From positions 2,046,001-2,110,000 of the forward strand of contig SCHM01000004.1 of NCBI GenBank assembly GCA_004123355.1: DNA of 64,000 nucleotides. Reading direction: 5' to 3'. Source of the stretch: Amphirosellinia nigrospora. Its lineage: Eukaryota > Ascomycota > Sordariomycetes > Xylariales > Xylariaceae. This document shows, piece after piece, positions 48,201 through 60,500 of the stretch; the first letter of the stretch is position 1; each line of letters starts with the position of its first letter. Under the pieces are notes generated by a model that worked only from the letters and a program-made list of their open reading frames with translations, was not told the origin of the DNA and searched no databases. The translations under genes were made by a program, and so were the position numbers.

Positions 48201-48276
48201 TGACTGGCAACCTGGGAGGCTGAGGTTGCAACGGGTCATTGGACTTGATGCCATTGGAGTCGGTTGCGTCCGCCAT
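45269..48276 (-). CDS. FIG4: Polyphosphoinositide 5-phosphatase Fig4 (Sac domain; about six frame breaks)
   Basis: Fig4 removes the 5-phosphate of PI(3,5)P2 and works with Fab1/PIKfyve and Vac14 on vacuole and endosome membranes. The start at 48276 gives [20 protein letters not shown]. The Sac domain follows: [56 protein letters not shown] and [20 protein letters not shown], with the catalytic motif [12 protein letters not shown] (CX5R). The acidic C-terminal part ends [17 protein letters not shown] at 45269. The frame changes near 48220, 47955, 47690, 47383, 47297 and 46180. Most fit a missing base in GGGG, CC or TTT runs, and no splice signals fit. The restored length is about 1,000 residues, as expected for the family. 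Confidence 0.88.
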
Positions 48277-50113
48277 GTCGGAGCTTTTTTCGTAGCTAAC
48301 ATAGATGGGGGATAGATCTCTCCTCAGCCTGAATTAAGCATGTTCGATATATTTAACCGCCCCTGTCCTCTACCATGGATATGGCCGTCTTTGTATACTG
48401 TCAAAGAAATGTTTGGAGATGGGTGAACGAAGGTCAGGTAGCGGTACCCATTTAGACCTCCGGCCGCCGTCTCCCCACATCATAGAGTTCGCAGCTAGGA
48501 GTATATGCTACCTGCCTATGTCATTGTGCACGCGGCCCCACCTGAAAAATGGAGTTGTTGGACCCCTTGCCAAGACCGTCACGGGCATCCCTGCCCACAC
48601 AAACTTTGGAAACTTCATGGTCAACCTGGATAATCAATAGAGTGCCAAACATCCTTGAAATTTAGGAAGAAGATGTGTTACTTACCTCAATAGAGACCGA
48701 GATCGCTACGTTATCACTATTCGCTATTGGCCATCGAGATAATAAACTACATACGTATAAATACTGCGCATCTATCCAGCCTGCTACCCTAAAGGACAAA
48801 CGGCGTTCCTTGGCCTTTTTTTATTCTCAGAGATGACGGGATCGGAGGAGGCGGGCAGTATTGGTGGTACTGATCTCCTGCTTTTACGTCCAAGTACCTT
48901 CTACTCATTCTGATGCCTATGATGTGTTACCTGCTTAGGGCGCATACTGTATCGCTACTTTCTAGATCACATATCATATTTCACGCTGCGTTGTTTTTGC
49001 TTTTTACGCCTCTTACGTTGCGCTCGATATTAGAGTGTTGTGGAAATATCCACTAAACTTGGTCTTATAGTCTAGTTTTGCTCTCTCTACCCAGTACGTT
49101 GTTCAAGCACTCAGTCCTGACCTCTCACTTAATGTGCTAAGAGGGCATGTGATTAAGATAAAGTTATATGTAAGCTGTTACATTTAATATTTGTGTAATG
49201 ACACTGTGTTGGGCAGAAGAACTAGGAGGGACAAAATGGCCGGTGAGCTATCGATTTACTTTAGCGGTCAGCACATTCAAGTGATAAGAACCCTCAGAGA
49301 CGTTCAGGGGGTCATGCAATTGTCCGGAATTGACTTCATCATAGAACGTCTCTAGCAGCGTTGCTACTAAAGCTCTCTGGTTGGCGCTGGCCGGGTAATT
49401 GGCCACGGTTTCATACCATGAATGGCTTCGTCTAGAGGCATAAGCTGTGACTGTGGGAAGGGGAAATAGGGATTTAGGGAGACGAATGGGTATCAAGGGT
49501 AGTCAGTACAGTAATCGCACCCGTCTAGTATGTATACAATAGTGTAGCTTAGACAACCGCATATATACTGTAGCTCTCATGACAGAGTATCCTTATCTTA
49601 GACTCCAGAGACACCTCGCCCTCCAAGTGCGCCCACGTCTACTGCTACCAACCACTTCTCAGTTCGACGAAAAGTGTGTCCATCCTACGACATCGTTGAC
49701 AGCTATCACCATTATTTAGAAGATGAAATAAAACACCTAACACTCAGACCCATATTCCATGAGGTAATGGGATACTACCTCTCGTAGGCGTGGTCATTGA
49801 TGGACGAGCCTTCATATGCCTGGTACCCGGCGGTAACCTAGAGTCGCGCATATTCGCACAAACCGGGCTCACGGGCTTTGCGACCAGAGACCGACTAGCT
49901 GGTGTAATAGCAGCTAATTAGTCATTAACGAGAAGTCATCGAAAAAGGGAAGTTTCCAAAGCTCTATATCTATTACATAACAATAGAATGTGATACGGTC
50001 ACCATTGGTAGTTTACGTTAGAAGCATCTCACATAGGGCAGCTGAGAAGTGTATTCTCAATAGAAAGCAATAGATACCGAGAGTCCTTGATTTATGAAAC
50101 CAACAAGCGTGAA
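48277..50113. other. Intergenic region, 1.8 kb
   Basis: It contains the FIG4 promoter and the EMC4 3' side. A possible isolated exon lies at 49248-49449 (listed separately). Nothing else is supported. Confidence 0.45.
49248..49449 (-). pseudogene. Possible orphan exon or gene remnant
   Basis: A minus-strand frame begins after a good acceptor (CTTCCCACAG) and reads TAYASRRSHSWYETVANYPA, then NQRALVATLLETFYDEVNSG, ending at 49248 in VLTAKVNR. Composition and codons look coding, but I can find no upstream exon with a start. It could be the last exon of a degraded gene. The family is not recognised. Confidence 0.3.
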
Positions 50114-50802
50114 TTAAAAACCCGTGACTGCGTGTTCTGACGGATCTCTTTGCGCCTCCCATGCAAGCCAGTCCGATCGTGTTGTTCTACATATTGTTAG
50201 CAGGCCCGGGCCCGACGGAATGATTGGAATAGGAGAGATATCATACGGTAAGAGTCCCATCCCATTCACCTTCCAAATTCCCACTCCCAGCGCAACCAAC
50301 TGCATCACAATGTATGCTAGTTTGACCTGGAGCATCTTTCCCTTGTTGGTGTCGGACTCGAATCGCTCGAAGGCCTGATTTGTTCCAACTAGTCCCACGA
50401 TGGGATTCTTGAACGCCATATAGACCATCATGATACTGAAGATCTGAAGAGAGTTTCCCGACATGTACATCATAAAGAACGTCATAGGCAAACTTTTGAT
50501 CGGGGCCAGAGCCACTTCCCAGGCCTTCTTCAGTTTTAGGGTATCCATCTCTTCGGGTGTCGGCTGCTTTCGGGGTTGGGTTTTGGGTTCTTTGGATTCT
50601 TTGGCGGCTTGCTTCTGCAAAAAAGGCGAGTGAGTGGCGAGAATTCGGCTACTGGGCTGAATTCATTACGTACCTTCGACAAGGCGCCAGACTGCGAGGG
50701 GTAGCCATGGGGATCAGGTATTCCACCGTTCTTGGCTTTGTATGCTGGCGGGAAGTTGAGCTCGTTTACCCATTTGGGAACTGGCGACGCGTCGGACGAC
50801 AT
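50114..50802 (-). CDS. EMC4: ER membrane complex subunit 4
   Basis: EMC4 is a subunit of the ER membrane complex, an insertase for tail-anchored and multi-pass proteins. Exons 50802-50674, 50614-50247 and 50186-50114 give 189 residues in frame. The N-terminus is cytosolic (KWVNELNFPPAYKAK). The conserved core is LKKAWEVALAPIKSLPMTFF, then MYMSGNSLQIFSIMMVYMAF and a third hydrophobic span ending KVNGMGLLP. The last exon, TTRSDWLAWEAQRDPSEHAV, matches the family C-terminus. The second intron (50246-50187, 60 bases) has no in-frame stop, so the genome also reads straight through it; the family alignment and the CTAAC branch point support splicing. Confidence 0.92.
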
Positions 50803-52126
50803 GACGCTCTCGACAGGCAGGGAGCAGATGGGGGTGTTACAGGTAAAATATGAGTATGGTAGTGCGAGTAGAAGACGACTGAGCGGACGGTTGAGGTCAA
50901 CGGGAGGTTGAAGATGCGACCCACAGAATCTCAATTACATTAGGTGCCTTCTTAGTTCCAAGTTGAGAGTACCTTAGGTAAGCAGCATACCCCACCACAG
51001 GTCCTATCCTGTTACGGGACCTTAGCTAGAGCAGCTAGAGCTTGTAATTGTTGCTATTCCTCGTTTCTCTTTGCTTTATTTATAACTATGTCTAAGTCTC
51101 TAGAGGATTGGCAATGCTTCCAAGTTCCTGAGTTGAAACATTTCACGGGTACCTGAACTATCAATCACATAATACCTGGTGCACTGGTAATGAAGTTCAT
51201 CGTTCATCTATCTAACAGGACGGTACCTAACATAGTTTATAGTAATGGGATCTAGATAGCTGTTAAAAACCAATCAAAACCTAACCAGCAACAGGTTAAA
51301 ATTGATGTGGCCTAAATGCTATACTGACAGCGAGGTACCTGCGGTGCCACTCTCCCCACGTGCTAATTGACCATTAAACCGCCGGAACCCACCCGTATAA
51401 GTCAATACCTAGTCCTAGGTAGCTGTGCATGACACCTACCTATCTAGTGTATCGGTAGTCTATCTAATACCTATAGATGTAACTAGTCTAGTGACGGATT
51501 AAGCTTTCCGCTATGGGGTAGTGTCCCAGGGATCAACGTTCCCCTATCTAGAAATGATCAAGGGCAACATAACTCCAACTGAATGTCTGTCTACTCGGTT
51601 TATCAAGTTGTTGATGACGACTCCCGCAAACAAAGCTCGCCTCGATAATCGTTGCTCAAATCCTTAAGCCAGGTGCGGAGCCCCCCGAAGCAACTGCCAG
51701 GCACCTCCGTCCCTTCGGCTGCCTCGGCCAATTGGGCTCATCTAGCCACACCGGCCAAACCTGAGACGAACCGAGACGACAATTGACAATTACAACATCC
51801 ATCGAACGGTACGAACCGACGAAACGGGCTAAAGTCAGTCAGCGATGGTGCGCATGTGACAGAATTAGACAACCCCCCTCAGCTGCCACATCCTGCCGTC
51901 ATCCGCCATCCGCCATCCATTCGCTACTTGCCATTGATTGGGCCATCGAACAATCCGGGGCGCATGCGACATCTTGCCATCCCATCCCATCCTATCCCCA
52001 TCCCAGAAGAGGCCCAACCCTCGACCAGCCCGCGCCGCCGCCGCTCAGCCGAGTTGCCAGAGACAACACCGGAACTCCCACATACGGCCCCTCCGCCCCC
52101 GCTACTCTCCTCCCTCCTTTGTCAAC
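50803..52126. other. Divergent intergenic region between EMC4 and AP-1 beta
   Basis: No gene is supported. TACCTA/TAGGTA blocks cluster around 51410-51480. From 51880 to 52030 there are short CCGCCATCC and CATCCCATCC repeats in the presumptive AP-1 beta leader. Confidence 0.5.
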
Positions 52127-54925
52127 ATGTCGTCGAGTACCCAGACCGGGGACTCGAAGCTCTTCGCCCGAGTAAGCGCATTGTCTCGATCATTTTCTAT
52201 TCCTAGACACCTTCTTATCCATACAATTGCCTGATAATTCCCCTCTGTCTTCGCTTTTTTCTCTCCCCTTTCTCCTCTTTCTCCTCCTTTGCGCTCCAAG
52301 CCCCCCTGTCCGCGCTCGCGTGATGTTCAATTACCGACCAGCTCCCTACATCGCATCGCCCACCTCGAGAGCACGCTGTCATTCTGGACATGAATTTCAA
52401 TGTCCCAGAGCGTTCGTCGACTGATTAGAACTGCCTTGGGACGTCTATAACCTTACCTTGTGCAATGTGACATCCAACAAATCATCCCAATTCCGCCCCG
52501 ACCGATTCTCCCATTATACATGACCATGCGATTTTCTCTCAAATTCGCCCATCATGGCCATGTTCATCGCCTATATACCTCCTGACTATGGCTTACATCG
52601 AATGACTATACAGGGTAAGGTCGCCGAGCTGCGGGCTGAGCTGAACAGCGGCAGCAGAAAAGACAAAAACTTCACGCAAAAGAAGATCGCCTTAAAGAAG
52701 ATAGTAGCCAATATGACCATGAGCAACAATGAAATGGTCTCTCTATTTCCCGACGTAATAAATTGCATGCAGATCCAGAGCCTGGAAATCAAGAAAATGT
52801 AAGGCTTGCTCCAACAAAACGTCTAGGGCAGCTTGGAACGTTGCTGACAAGAAGCACAGGTGCTTCTTATTCTTAGTGAATTACTCGAGAATGCGAGCCG
52901 AAATCGCGATAAAGGCGATCCCAGTTCTACAACAGGCAAGCTTCACCATGCCACTTCGAGGTAGTAGAGGTGCAAATGGCGAGTCTAACAATATATAGGA
53001 TATGGACGATCCCAATCCCCTGGTTAGAGCTCTAGCTCTCCGGACCATGTCTTATGTCCATGTTAAAGAATTCGTCGAGTCAACTGTGCCGCTCGTGAAA
53101 CGACTCCTTCGAGATGCCGATCCCTACGTTCGAAAAACGGCGGCTTATTGTGTCGCAAAGCTGTATGACCATGATAAGTTGATGGTGGAACAGTCCGACC
53201 TGATAGATAGATTGAATCAATTGCTAAGAGATGATAACCCCACCGTTGTCGCTAGCGCATTGGCGAGTCTAATGGATATTTGGGAGCGTAGTGAGACTAT
53301 CAAACTCACATTAGACTACAGTAATGCTTCCAAGATGGTAGCAATCTTACCTGACTGTTCTGAGTGCGTATTCAACCGACTCGATTCACCATTAGGAGAT
53401 GCCAAGGCTAACGCTCTTTAGATGGGGTCAAACATATATACTTGAGGCTCTCATGTCATACGTGCCCCAAGAGTCGGAAGAGGCGACGCTTCTTGCAGAG
53501 CGCATAGCACCGCGTCTCTCGCACAGCAACTCAGCCGTAGTTTTAACGTGCATACGGGTCATATTATATCTCATGAACTATATTGCCGATGAGAAGCAAA
53601 TATCAGCCCTGTGTCGAAAGCTATCTCCCCCTCTTGTAACATTACTGGCAAAGGGATCCGAAGTCCAATATCTTGCACTACGAAACGCATTACTCATTCT
53701 TCAACGACGGCCCAATGTCCTACGCAACGACATCCGTGTTTTTTTCTGCAAATACAACGACCCAATCTATGTCAAAGTCACAAAGCTCGAGCTCATCTTC
53801 ATGCTGGCCAACGAAAAGAATATCGATGAAGTACTAACGGAGCTGCGCGAGTACGCAACTGAAGTCGACGTTCATTTCGTTCGCAAAGCCGTGCGTGCTA
53901 TCGGGAAGCTGGCCATTAAGATCGAGCCGGCTGCTCGGCGGTGTATCAACCTCCTGCTCGAGCTTGTTGCGACAAAAGTTCCTTACATCGTGCAGGAAGC
54001 GACCGTCGTCATCCGCAATATCTTCCGGAAATACCCTAATCAGTACGAGTCCATCATCGGCGTGCTATGCGAGCATCTGGACTCCCTCGACGAACCCGAA
54101 GCCAAGGCGGCAATGGTGTGGGTCATCGGGCAGTACGCCGACCGTATCGAGAACAGCGATGCGCTGCTTGAAGATTTCCTGTATTCGTTCGCCGAAGAGC
54201 CGGTCGAGGTACAACTCGCTCTCCTCACGGCAACCGTCAAGTTATTTATCCAACGACCAACGAAGGGTCAAGATCTCGTCCCCCGCGTCCTAAAATGGGC
54301 CACGGAAGAAACCGACAACCCGGACCTGCGGGACCGGGCGTATATGTATTGGAGGCTGCTGAGCACAGACGTCAATCTAGCAAAGCAAATCGTCATGGGC
54401 GAAAAGCCACCCATCACTGCCGAGTCGGAGAAATTAGACCCGCAGACCCTGGAGGAGATGTGTCTAAATGTCGGCACGCTCGCTACTATCTATCTAAAGC
54501 CGGTACAGACCGTCTTCCGTAGCGCACGACCCCGCCGACTCGCCGACTCGCCGGCCTTACAGAAACAATCCCTGCCCACGTCCCAGAATCTACCCGCCTT
54601 CGACGCCAACAAGTCCCTCTCCATGTTCGGTATGGGTGGACAAGCGGCCGTTGTGCGGCCTGGTAACAACGCGGCTGCGACAAATCCCGCCATCGCAGGC
54701 GGGGCCGGGACGCCCGGCAATGAGAATATGGCCGGCGCCGTCAGTGACGCAGACGCGTATTTCGCCGGCGTTGGTAGCCAGCATATGGCGGCGATGGGGA
54801 TCGATGATAGCTTCGGTGGTGGCAATGGCCACGAGACCGGATATGTCGTCAACCAGTTCGCACCCCAGCAAGTCCTACAGCCGGCGCAAGGGGTTGGTAG
54901 CAATGGGGATCTTTTGATGTTATAA
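52127..54925 (+). CDS. APL2: AP-1 complex subunit beta (beta-adaptin)
   Basis: This is the large beta subunit of the clathrin adaptor AP-1, acting at the trans-Golgi and endosomes. Exons 52127-52171, 52614-52798, 52860-52935, 52999-53363 and 53422-54925 give 724 residues in frame. The trunk begins [20 protein letters not shown] and continues with [60 protein letters not shown] and [20 protein letters not shown]. The hinge and short tail hold [16 protein letters not shown] and end NGDLLML, a possible clathrin-box-like acidic/leucine stretch. Fungal AP-1 beta proteins usually lack the full ear, as here. The first intron is long (442 bases), and the third is a GC-AG intron (52936-52998, GCAAGC...TATAG). 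There are no frame problems. Confidence 0.95.
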
Positions 54926-55452
54926 TTAACGCCCATGCCCTAAGTCTTACTAGTACATAAACATCCGGGCAATTGTGAGTACTGAATTGCGGAACGCTGG
55001 GAAATTGGAGTGATATTGTACAAGTTGGGGTAACAGGAAAATGGGCTAGATATGTCATAATGTAGTGCCTACAGCATTAGAAATAAGTTCCAAAAACGCA
55101 CTAACACCTCATTTTTTACGTTTAATATCTTTAGCAAACATATTGCATTGGGTGATCAGTCTTAGCATACATATTCCGACCTCATATTACTTAGCTTAAG
55201 CAACAGATTATGTGTGTAATCTCTCTCGGAAACCTCTCAGCTATGCGTCGCGCTGTGCACTGTACATGCTCAAACTTCCAAAATTCAAATCTTTTCTTAG
55301 ACCGCCATTGTTCTCCAGCCCAGTAAGTTCCATACTTGTGCCACAAGAGCACCATCGGAAATGAGAGCTATCAGCAGAATCTTGATCTCATACAAGATTT
55401 AGGGTCGGTGTTGCTAGTTGATCAACGCCTACGGGTTCACGCCTCTCATTGC
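54926..55452. other. Convergent intergenic region
   Basis: This holds 3' UTR sequence of AP-1 beta and of the wall protein. No gene is seen. Confidence 0.5.
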
Positions 55453-57510
55453 TTAGATCATTGTAAAAATGCTTGCGAAAGATACAAGAGCAACCACGAC
55501 ATAGACCATAGATGGGTTAAACCGGGCAGTGGGAACACCCACGGCTGTGACGGGGACTGGGGAGGTCATAGGGTGTGTTGAGACTGATGTCTCCAACGGC
55601 CTGGTGGTGTGCTGAGACGAGGTACTGCTTCCTATCGCCATTGTAGCTGCAGATGTAGTCGTACTGGGCTCAGTAGGGGTAGAAATAACATCTGTGTAAA
55701 TGCCCGTAGTGCATGTGGATGAATATGGTTGTGAGCCAGTGTGACCAGGACCTGTGTTGCCAGGACCTGTGTTTCCAGGGCCGGTATTGCCAGGGCCGGT
55801 ATTGCCAGGGCCGGTATTGCCAGGGCCGGTATTGCCAGGGCCGGTCTGCAGGGGATTGGAAACAGTGACGCTAGTTCCGGGTACTGTTGCTCCCCCTGGG
55901 ACATTGGGTGTTGTGCCCCAACCTGGAGTGTGAGGTGCTGAGGTCCAGCCTGGGGTGTTGGGAGTTGTAACCCAACCCGGACTACCAGGAGTACCGGGAG
56001 TCGTCAACCATGGTACCACAGGTGCTGTAGGGTTGCCGGAGGGGGCGGGAGCTGAGGGTTGTCCTTGGCTACCTGGTACGGTAACGACAATAGTGCTTGG
56101 TGAATTGGAAGTAGGCGCCGAACCGCCCGCACCTGGAACCGTGACAAATGTTGTAGGTAAAACAGGTGAGTTTGACGCGGATAGAGGGCCCCAAGGAGTG
56201 TCCGACTCACATGGAGTTGATGGAGTGTTGCTGACCTGGATGGTAACAAATGTGGTAGGAGGAAATTGTGTAGTTGGTGAGGGTAATGTTTCGCAGGCGC
56301 CCGTGTCTGGATTACACGAGGTCGAACCTGGGTTGTTACCCGGAGCCGACTGCAGGTTCACGGTTACTGTTTCGACTGCAGTTCCGACCAGAGGGACTGT
56401 TGTGGTAACAACTCCTGAATTCGTGGCAGTGGGGTTGGGAGGTTGTTGTCCTGCTGGGTTAGGGGACTGGTTTCCGGTGGGATTTGAAGGCTGTCCTCCT
56501 GTAGGGTTAGGGGGTTGCTGCCCTACAGAATTAGGAGTTTGTTGTCCTGCCGGGTTGGGAAGCTGCCCTCCTGTAGGGTTCGGAGGCTGTTGCCCTTCAG
56601 TATTGGAGGGTTGTTGGCCTGTAGGATTAGGAGACTGTTGTCCTGCTGGGTTAGGAGGCTGCCCAGAAGGGTTTGAAGATTGTCCTGTAGGGTTCGCGGG
56701 CTGCTGACCGGCAGGATTAGGAGATTGCTGAGCCGTAGGGTTTTGAGATTGTTGGGCTCCGGGGTTTGGGGATTGTTCGCCTGTTGGACTTGGAGGTTGC
56801 TGTCCAGCTGTATTAGGAGGCAGACCATAAGCTCCGCTGGGCAGGTTGGGCTCTCCACCATTTCCAGAGCCGTTGCCAGGGCCACTCCCAGAACCACCAT
56901 TATCCGGACCATTCCCAGGGTTATTTCCAGGACCGCTTCCAGGACTAGTTCCCGGACCGCTTCCAGGAACAGTTCCCGGGCCGCTACCAGGACTAGTTCC
57001 AGGACCACTTCCAGGGCCGCTACCGTTAGGATTATTGCCAGTACCACTTCCGGGAACAGAGGCAGGGCCACTGTCAGGACCGCTTCCTGGGCTACTTCCC
57101 GGGCCACTTCCTGGACCGGTGCCAGTGTCACTACCACCGTAAGCGCCAGCGGGAACAGCCGGGCCAGCAGTGGCCTCATCTCCGAGAGCTGTGACTTGGG
57201 CAGAGGAATCCTGAGATGAAATTATGGTTGATAGAGCCGGGGGCACAGTAGTAACAACGACAGTAGCTTCAACGTCATGGCCAACGCCATAAACAGGGGG
57301 ATCTCGCTTCTCAATTGCCAATTCGGAATCAAGTGACAAGACAGCAGTAGGATTAACCAGAACATAAACCATGCCCGAATGAGTGAAAGTAGAGGTAAGA
57401 GGGGATTCAAAAGTCGATACAGTCAGATAGTCATTGTCCGCAGAGTGATCAGCATCAGGCTGGGAGGCCACAATGACTTGGCACAAGGCCAAGAATGCTA
57501 CAATGAGCAT
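55453..57510 (-). CDS. Repeat-built, probably GPI-anchored cell-wall protein
   Basis: This looks like a secreted wall or adhesion protein of 685 residues in one unbroken exon. An N-terminal signal peptide (MLIVAFLALCQVIVAS) is followed by a short folded-looking region with a Kex2-type KR site (ELAIEKRDPPVYG). Three repeat zones come next: GPGSGPG/SPGSGPG, about 20 copies of an octapeptide like QQPPNPTG, and a proline/threonine part with TTFVTVPG blocks and at least seven TGPGN pentapeptides. The C-terminus ends in a hydrophobic tail (MVYVVVALVSFASIFTMI) without charged residues, as for GPI attachment. Threonine and serine are abundant, so heavy O-glycosylation is expected. No ligand-binding domain is recognised. 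The repeats would allow rapid length change. Confidence 0.8.
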   Translation of the reverse strand: MLIVAFLALCQVIVASQPDADHSADNDYLTVSTFESPLTSTFTHSGMVYVLVNPTAVLSLDSELAIEKRDPPVYGVGHDVEATVVVTTVPPALSTIISSQDSSAQVTALGDEATAGPAVPAGAYGGSDTGTGPGSGPGSSPGSGPDSGPASVPGSGTGNNPNGSGPGSGPGTSPGSGPGTVPGSGPGTSPGSGPGNNPGNGPDNGGSGSGPGNGSGNGGEPNLPSGAYGLPPNTAGQQPPSPTGEQSPNPGAQQSQNPTAQQSPNPAGQQPANPTGQSSNPSGQPPNPAGQQSPNPTGQQPSNTEGQQPPNPTGGQLPNPAGQQTPNSVGQQPPNPTGGQPSNPTGNQSPNPAGQQPPNPTATNSGVVTTTVPLVGTAVETVTVNLQSAPGNNPGSTSCNPDTGACETLPSPTTQFPPTTFVTIQVSNTPSTPCESDTPWGPLSASNSPVLPTTFVTVPGAGGSAPTSNSPSTIVVTVPGSQGQPSAPAPSGNPTAPVVPWLTTPGTPGSPGWVTTPNTPGWTSAPHTPGWGTTPNVPGGATVPGTSVTVSNPLQTGPGNTGPGNTGPGNTGPGNTGPGNTGPGNTGPGHTGSQPYSSTCTTGIYTDVISTPTEPSTTTSAATMAIGSSTSSQHTTRPLETSVSTHPMTSPVPVTAVGVPTARFNPSMVYVVVALVSFASIFTMI
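55742..55846. repeat. 15-base coding minisatellite (TGPGN)
   Basis: At least seven nearly identical units of CCAGGGCCGGTATTG occur in tandem. Several adjacent units are identical, which suggests recent expansion. Confidence 0.85.
56440..56830. repeat. 24-base coding repeat array (QQPPNPTG)
   Basis: About 16-20 units of 24 bases encode variants of the octapeptide. Units differ at several positions, so this array is older than the TGPGN array. Confidence 0.75.
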
Positions 57511-60500
57511 GATTGTAGAGGACTAGGCCGCTGAGAGGGGAAGAACTGGAGAAAGTTTTTGTGAAGGACTTCTAGAGATGACAAACAGGAGACTTAAGAC
57601 AGGCTCGGAATATTAAGAATTTTGGTGAGAATGAGTGATAGTCTGGGCCGGCTGATGGTAGTAGTCGAAGACGCAAGGAGTGAGGAGGAGGAGGTTGAGG
57701 GTAGATAGAGGATGAATGGAGGATGGGTGAGGAGGTGGAAGAAGAGCAGGGTTAAAGAGAGATGAAAATTTGAAAGTGTGCGAGTAGAAGACCTAAAACG
57801 TGAGTGATCCAAGGTAGGTGCGCGTCATCTCTGTTGCGAGGCATTTGCAAAGTGGGAAAGAGCTTGTGTATGAACAGAAAGTGACACAAGACTTCTGTGT
57901 TAGGAGACCTGGTATGAAGGAGCTACGGGAGGCCAAATTACACTCTGTTTTCTTGCCTGTCCAGAGTTGCTTTTGATCATCATTGATGATTCCTCTACAT
58001 TATTATTAGTATGTCATTCGGTTCTGATCCTCTGTTTATATTTTCAGGGGCTGAATGCAGGTGTCCCGAACTATGACTACTATAGGTATTATTTAGGAAG
58101 GGAGGTGCAAGATAGGAAGACCGGGAAGTCGAAGATGACAATTGATATCATGGTGTAGGTTGTTTCCTCAGCAGGCATTTTACCTTCCAGGTAATAGCTA
58201 CTACTGTCTATGCAATCCTCCAAGTATCCTGCTCATGGATGTCGGTAAAGATAGACAAGCTTCAAATGTCTGAAACATTATTGATTTACTAGGGAAACTT
58301 AATCATAGCAGGTGTTGATTTTTGTTCCGCGGGGTTTCTGCCTACCTGGTAGTTTCTCCCAAGTCATAGCTCTTTCCTGTTAATGGCCATGATGCATCGT
58401 TATCTAACCTTCATCTGCTGCTTGAATAGATCACAATCTGCGTTGCCGGCTGGAGATGTCTATCCAACCTAGGGGTGGGCACGTGCATCTAAGACTATCA
58501 AAACTGGCCGATATCTCCAGGCTGTGAGTTAAGTTGGGGAGAAGTGTGTGACGAGAACCGATCATCTTGCTGATTTTCAAACCCTCTAGAAGACACCTTT
58601 TCTCAACCCTATATAGGTTGGCTTGATTGTGAAGAGAGCATAAACATGCCACCACAGATATAAACTGAAACTGGTATTACTGATAGTAACGACAATACGG
58701 CTAACTTACTCTAATGACTCTTTCTTGGCTTTGACGAACACATCTTAAGGGCTTAGGATTTAGTGAGAGCTCACACCTACCCTTCCCTACAATATCTGCG
58801 CGGTGGCCTAAAATTTAGGCCTGGGACTCCTGGTGGTACCCTAAACGTATGTCGTATTTCGTATTGTGGAAATTAGGGGTAAATTACCAAGCCTTAGGTA
58901 CCTAGGTAGGTTATCATATGCAAACACGAAGAAATGAGTGACGGATGAAGTCGTACACAAATTTCGTCTATGAGACGAGAATGTCTCTTATTGAGGCTCA
59001 TGAATGTATGCATACCGATTTGTTAAGAGGTGTATGTGCTTATTAACTAAACACTGGGCACGATTTGTTGAAAGGAAACCCCAACGCCAGAAGCTATATC
59101 TAAACACCGCATAGTTATGTAGTATAAGTCAAATATGCAGAATATTATGATAATTATAGTCCGATGCTTCAATGTCCATGTGGCAGGAAATATCAAAACT
59201 ATTGCCCGTATCTACTGTGACGCCCAAGTGTTGAATGTTTGAGCAAGCATATGACTGTCCTGATTCGGTTGCATATTCCAAAGTTGGTAGATATCGTGAC
59301 CCATTTGAAGTTGGAGCGTTACTAATCATCTCCCGCATTGTGGATGCGGAACGGTCGGGTCAGCTGCGTGACGAGAAGCGGAGCTCCGTTGCATCACAGC
59401 TATTAAGCCTGGGACCTCTTCCGACCACTCCCAGATCATGTTGTCGAAATTGGGTTACAATCATTCCATGAGCTGTGGGTATTCCCCAAGTACATTATTC
59501 CCGGCATCGCTTCGGTTTTCTCTAGGTCATCCTGCCGTCGACCTCTTTGGTGTTGATGCAGGGCACTTGGTTACAGTACTATGATAGGCCGATCGCTATG
59601 TGGCGAATTGGCAGGGGTGAACAAGGAATGACTACGGCAACAGGGCGGCAAAGCGAGGAGGGGTATCGATTTAGTATTAACTTGAACCAAACTTCCTGCC
59701 CATTGACATACCTCACTATGTTTTACTTTGTTCTGTTTAAAATAGTCGCCATCCCGTACATAGTAGTCCCACCGGACTAAGATGACGTTGCCCACGGCAT
59801 AGGGCGTATCAGCTAAGAAATCGCGTCTTTCTTTTAGTAGTCATTTGGCCCAATCAATGACAAGCCTTGATGCAACCTGCATCCCGCTATTGAGAGTTGG
59901 CCACCACCAGTCGCTCCCCGGATCGTAGGACTACCTGCAGTAGCAGCTAGACGGCCTACATTAGGTAGTTCAACACATGAATTGGAGAAATGGCAGATTC
60001 AGATCAAAATATCAACAGATCAACAGACTGAAGGTGATATAGGTAGCTTAGCAATGATCTATGATGAACACGTTTTTAAAGCGGTCTGCCTTACTACAGC
60101 TATAACACCTACTCAGCAGGTCTGGACCCTTGATGTGCGGGTTGCGTGCTGCCGTGTCTGGTACGCCTCAAACGCTGTACAGTAAGATGTATCAGATTAT
60201 TCAGTAGAATATATATATGCTGTGAAATCCTCGAGGTTACCTAGTAGTCAGGTGTAACTATCGTACCATCATTATCCCTCACTTTTGAATGAGACCTTAT
60301 TTTCGCATGCGCCATGATCAAGCAAATAGGAAACTCTTGATCCTACAGATGTTGGTGGTACATACCACTTCATGTTACGTTCGTGGCAATTTTGGGAAGG
60401 TTGTGTATCATAATTGGCCTGGCGACAAAAGCATGAGACATAAGTCAATATCAAAGGAATGGGGTACTACTTGAGGTTCTCTCCGTACTAGGGGTATCGC

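Noticed and set aside
36197-48276. A secondary-metabolite cluster made of the SDR, bZIP and FAD oxidoreductase genes
   Set aside because: There is no backbone enzyme (PKS, NRPS, terpene synthase) and no other tailoring gene, and housekeeping genes TTI2 and FIG4 follow directly.
53895-54293. Long overlapping ORFs in other frames of the AP-1 beta exon
   Set aside because: They are shadows of the conserved AP-1 beta frame and have no independent support.
56680-57219. Plus-strand ORFs rich in RTSSRTASR and PLPGPLPG across the wall-protein gene
   Set aside because: They come from reading the minus-strand repeats in reverse; the minus frame alone has a signal peptide and GPI tail.
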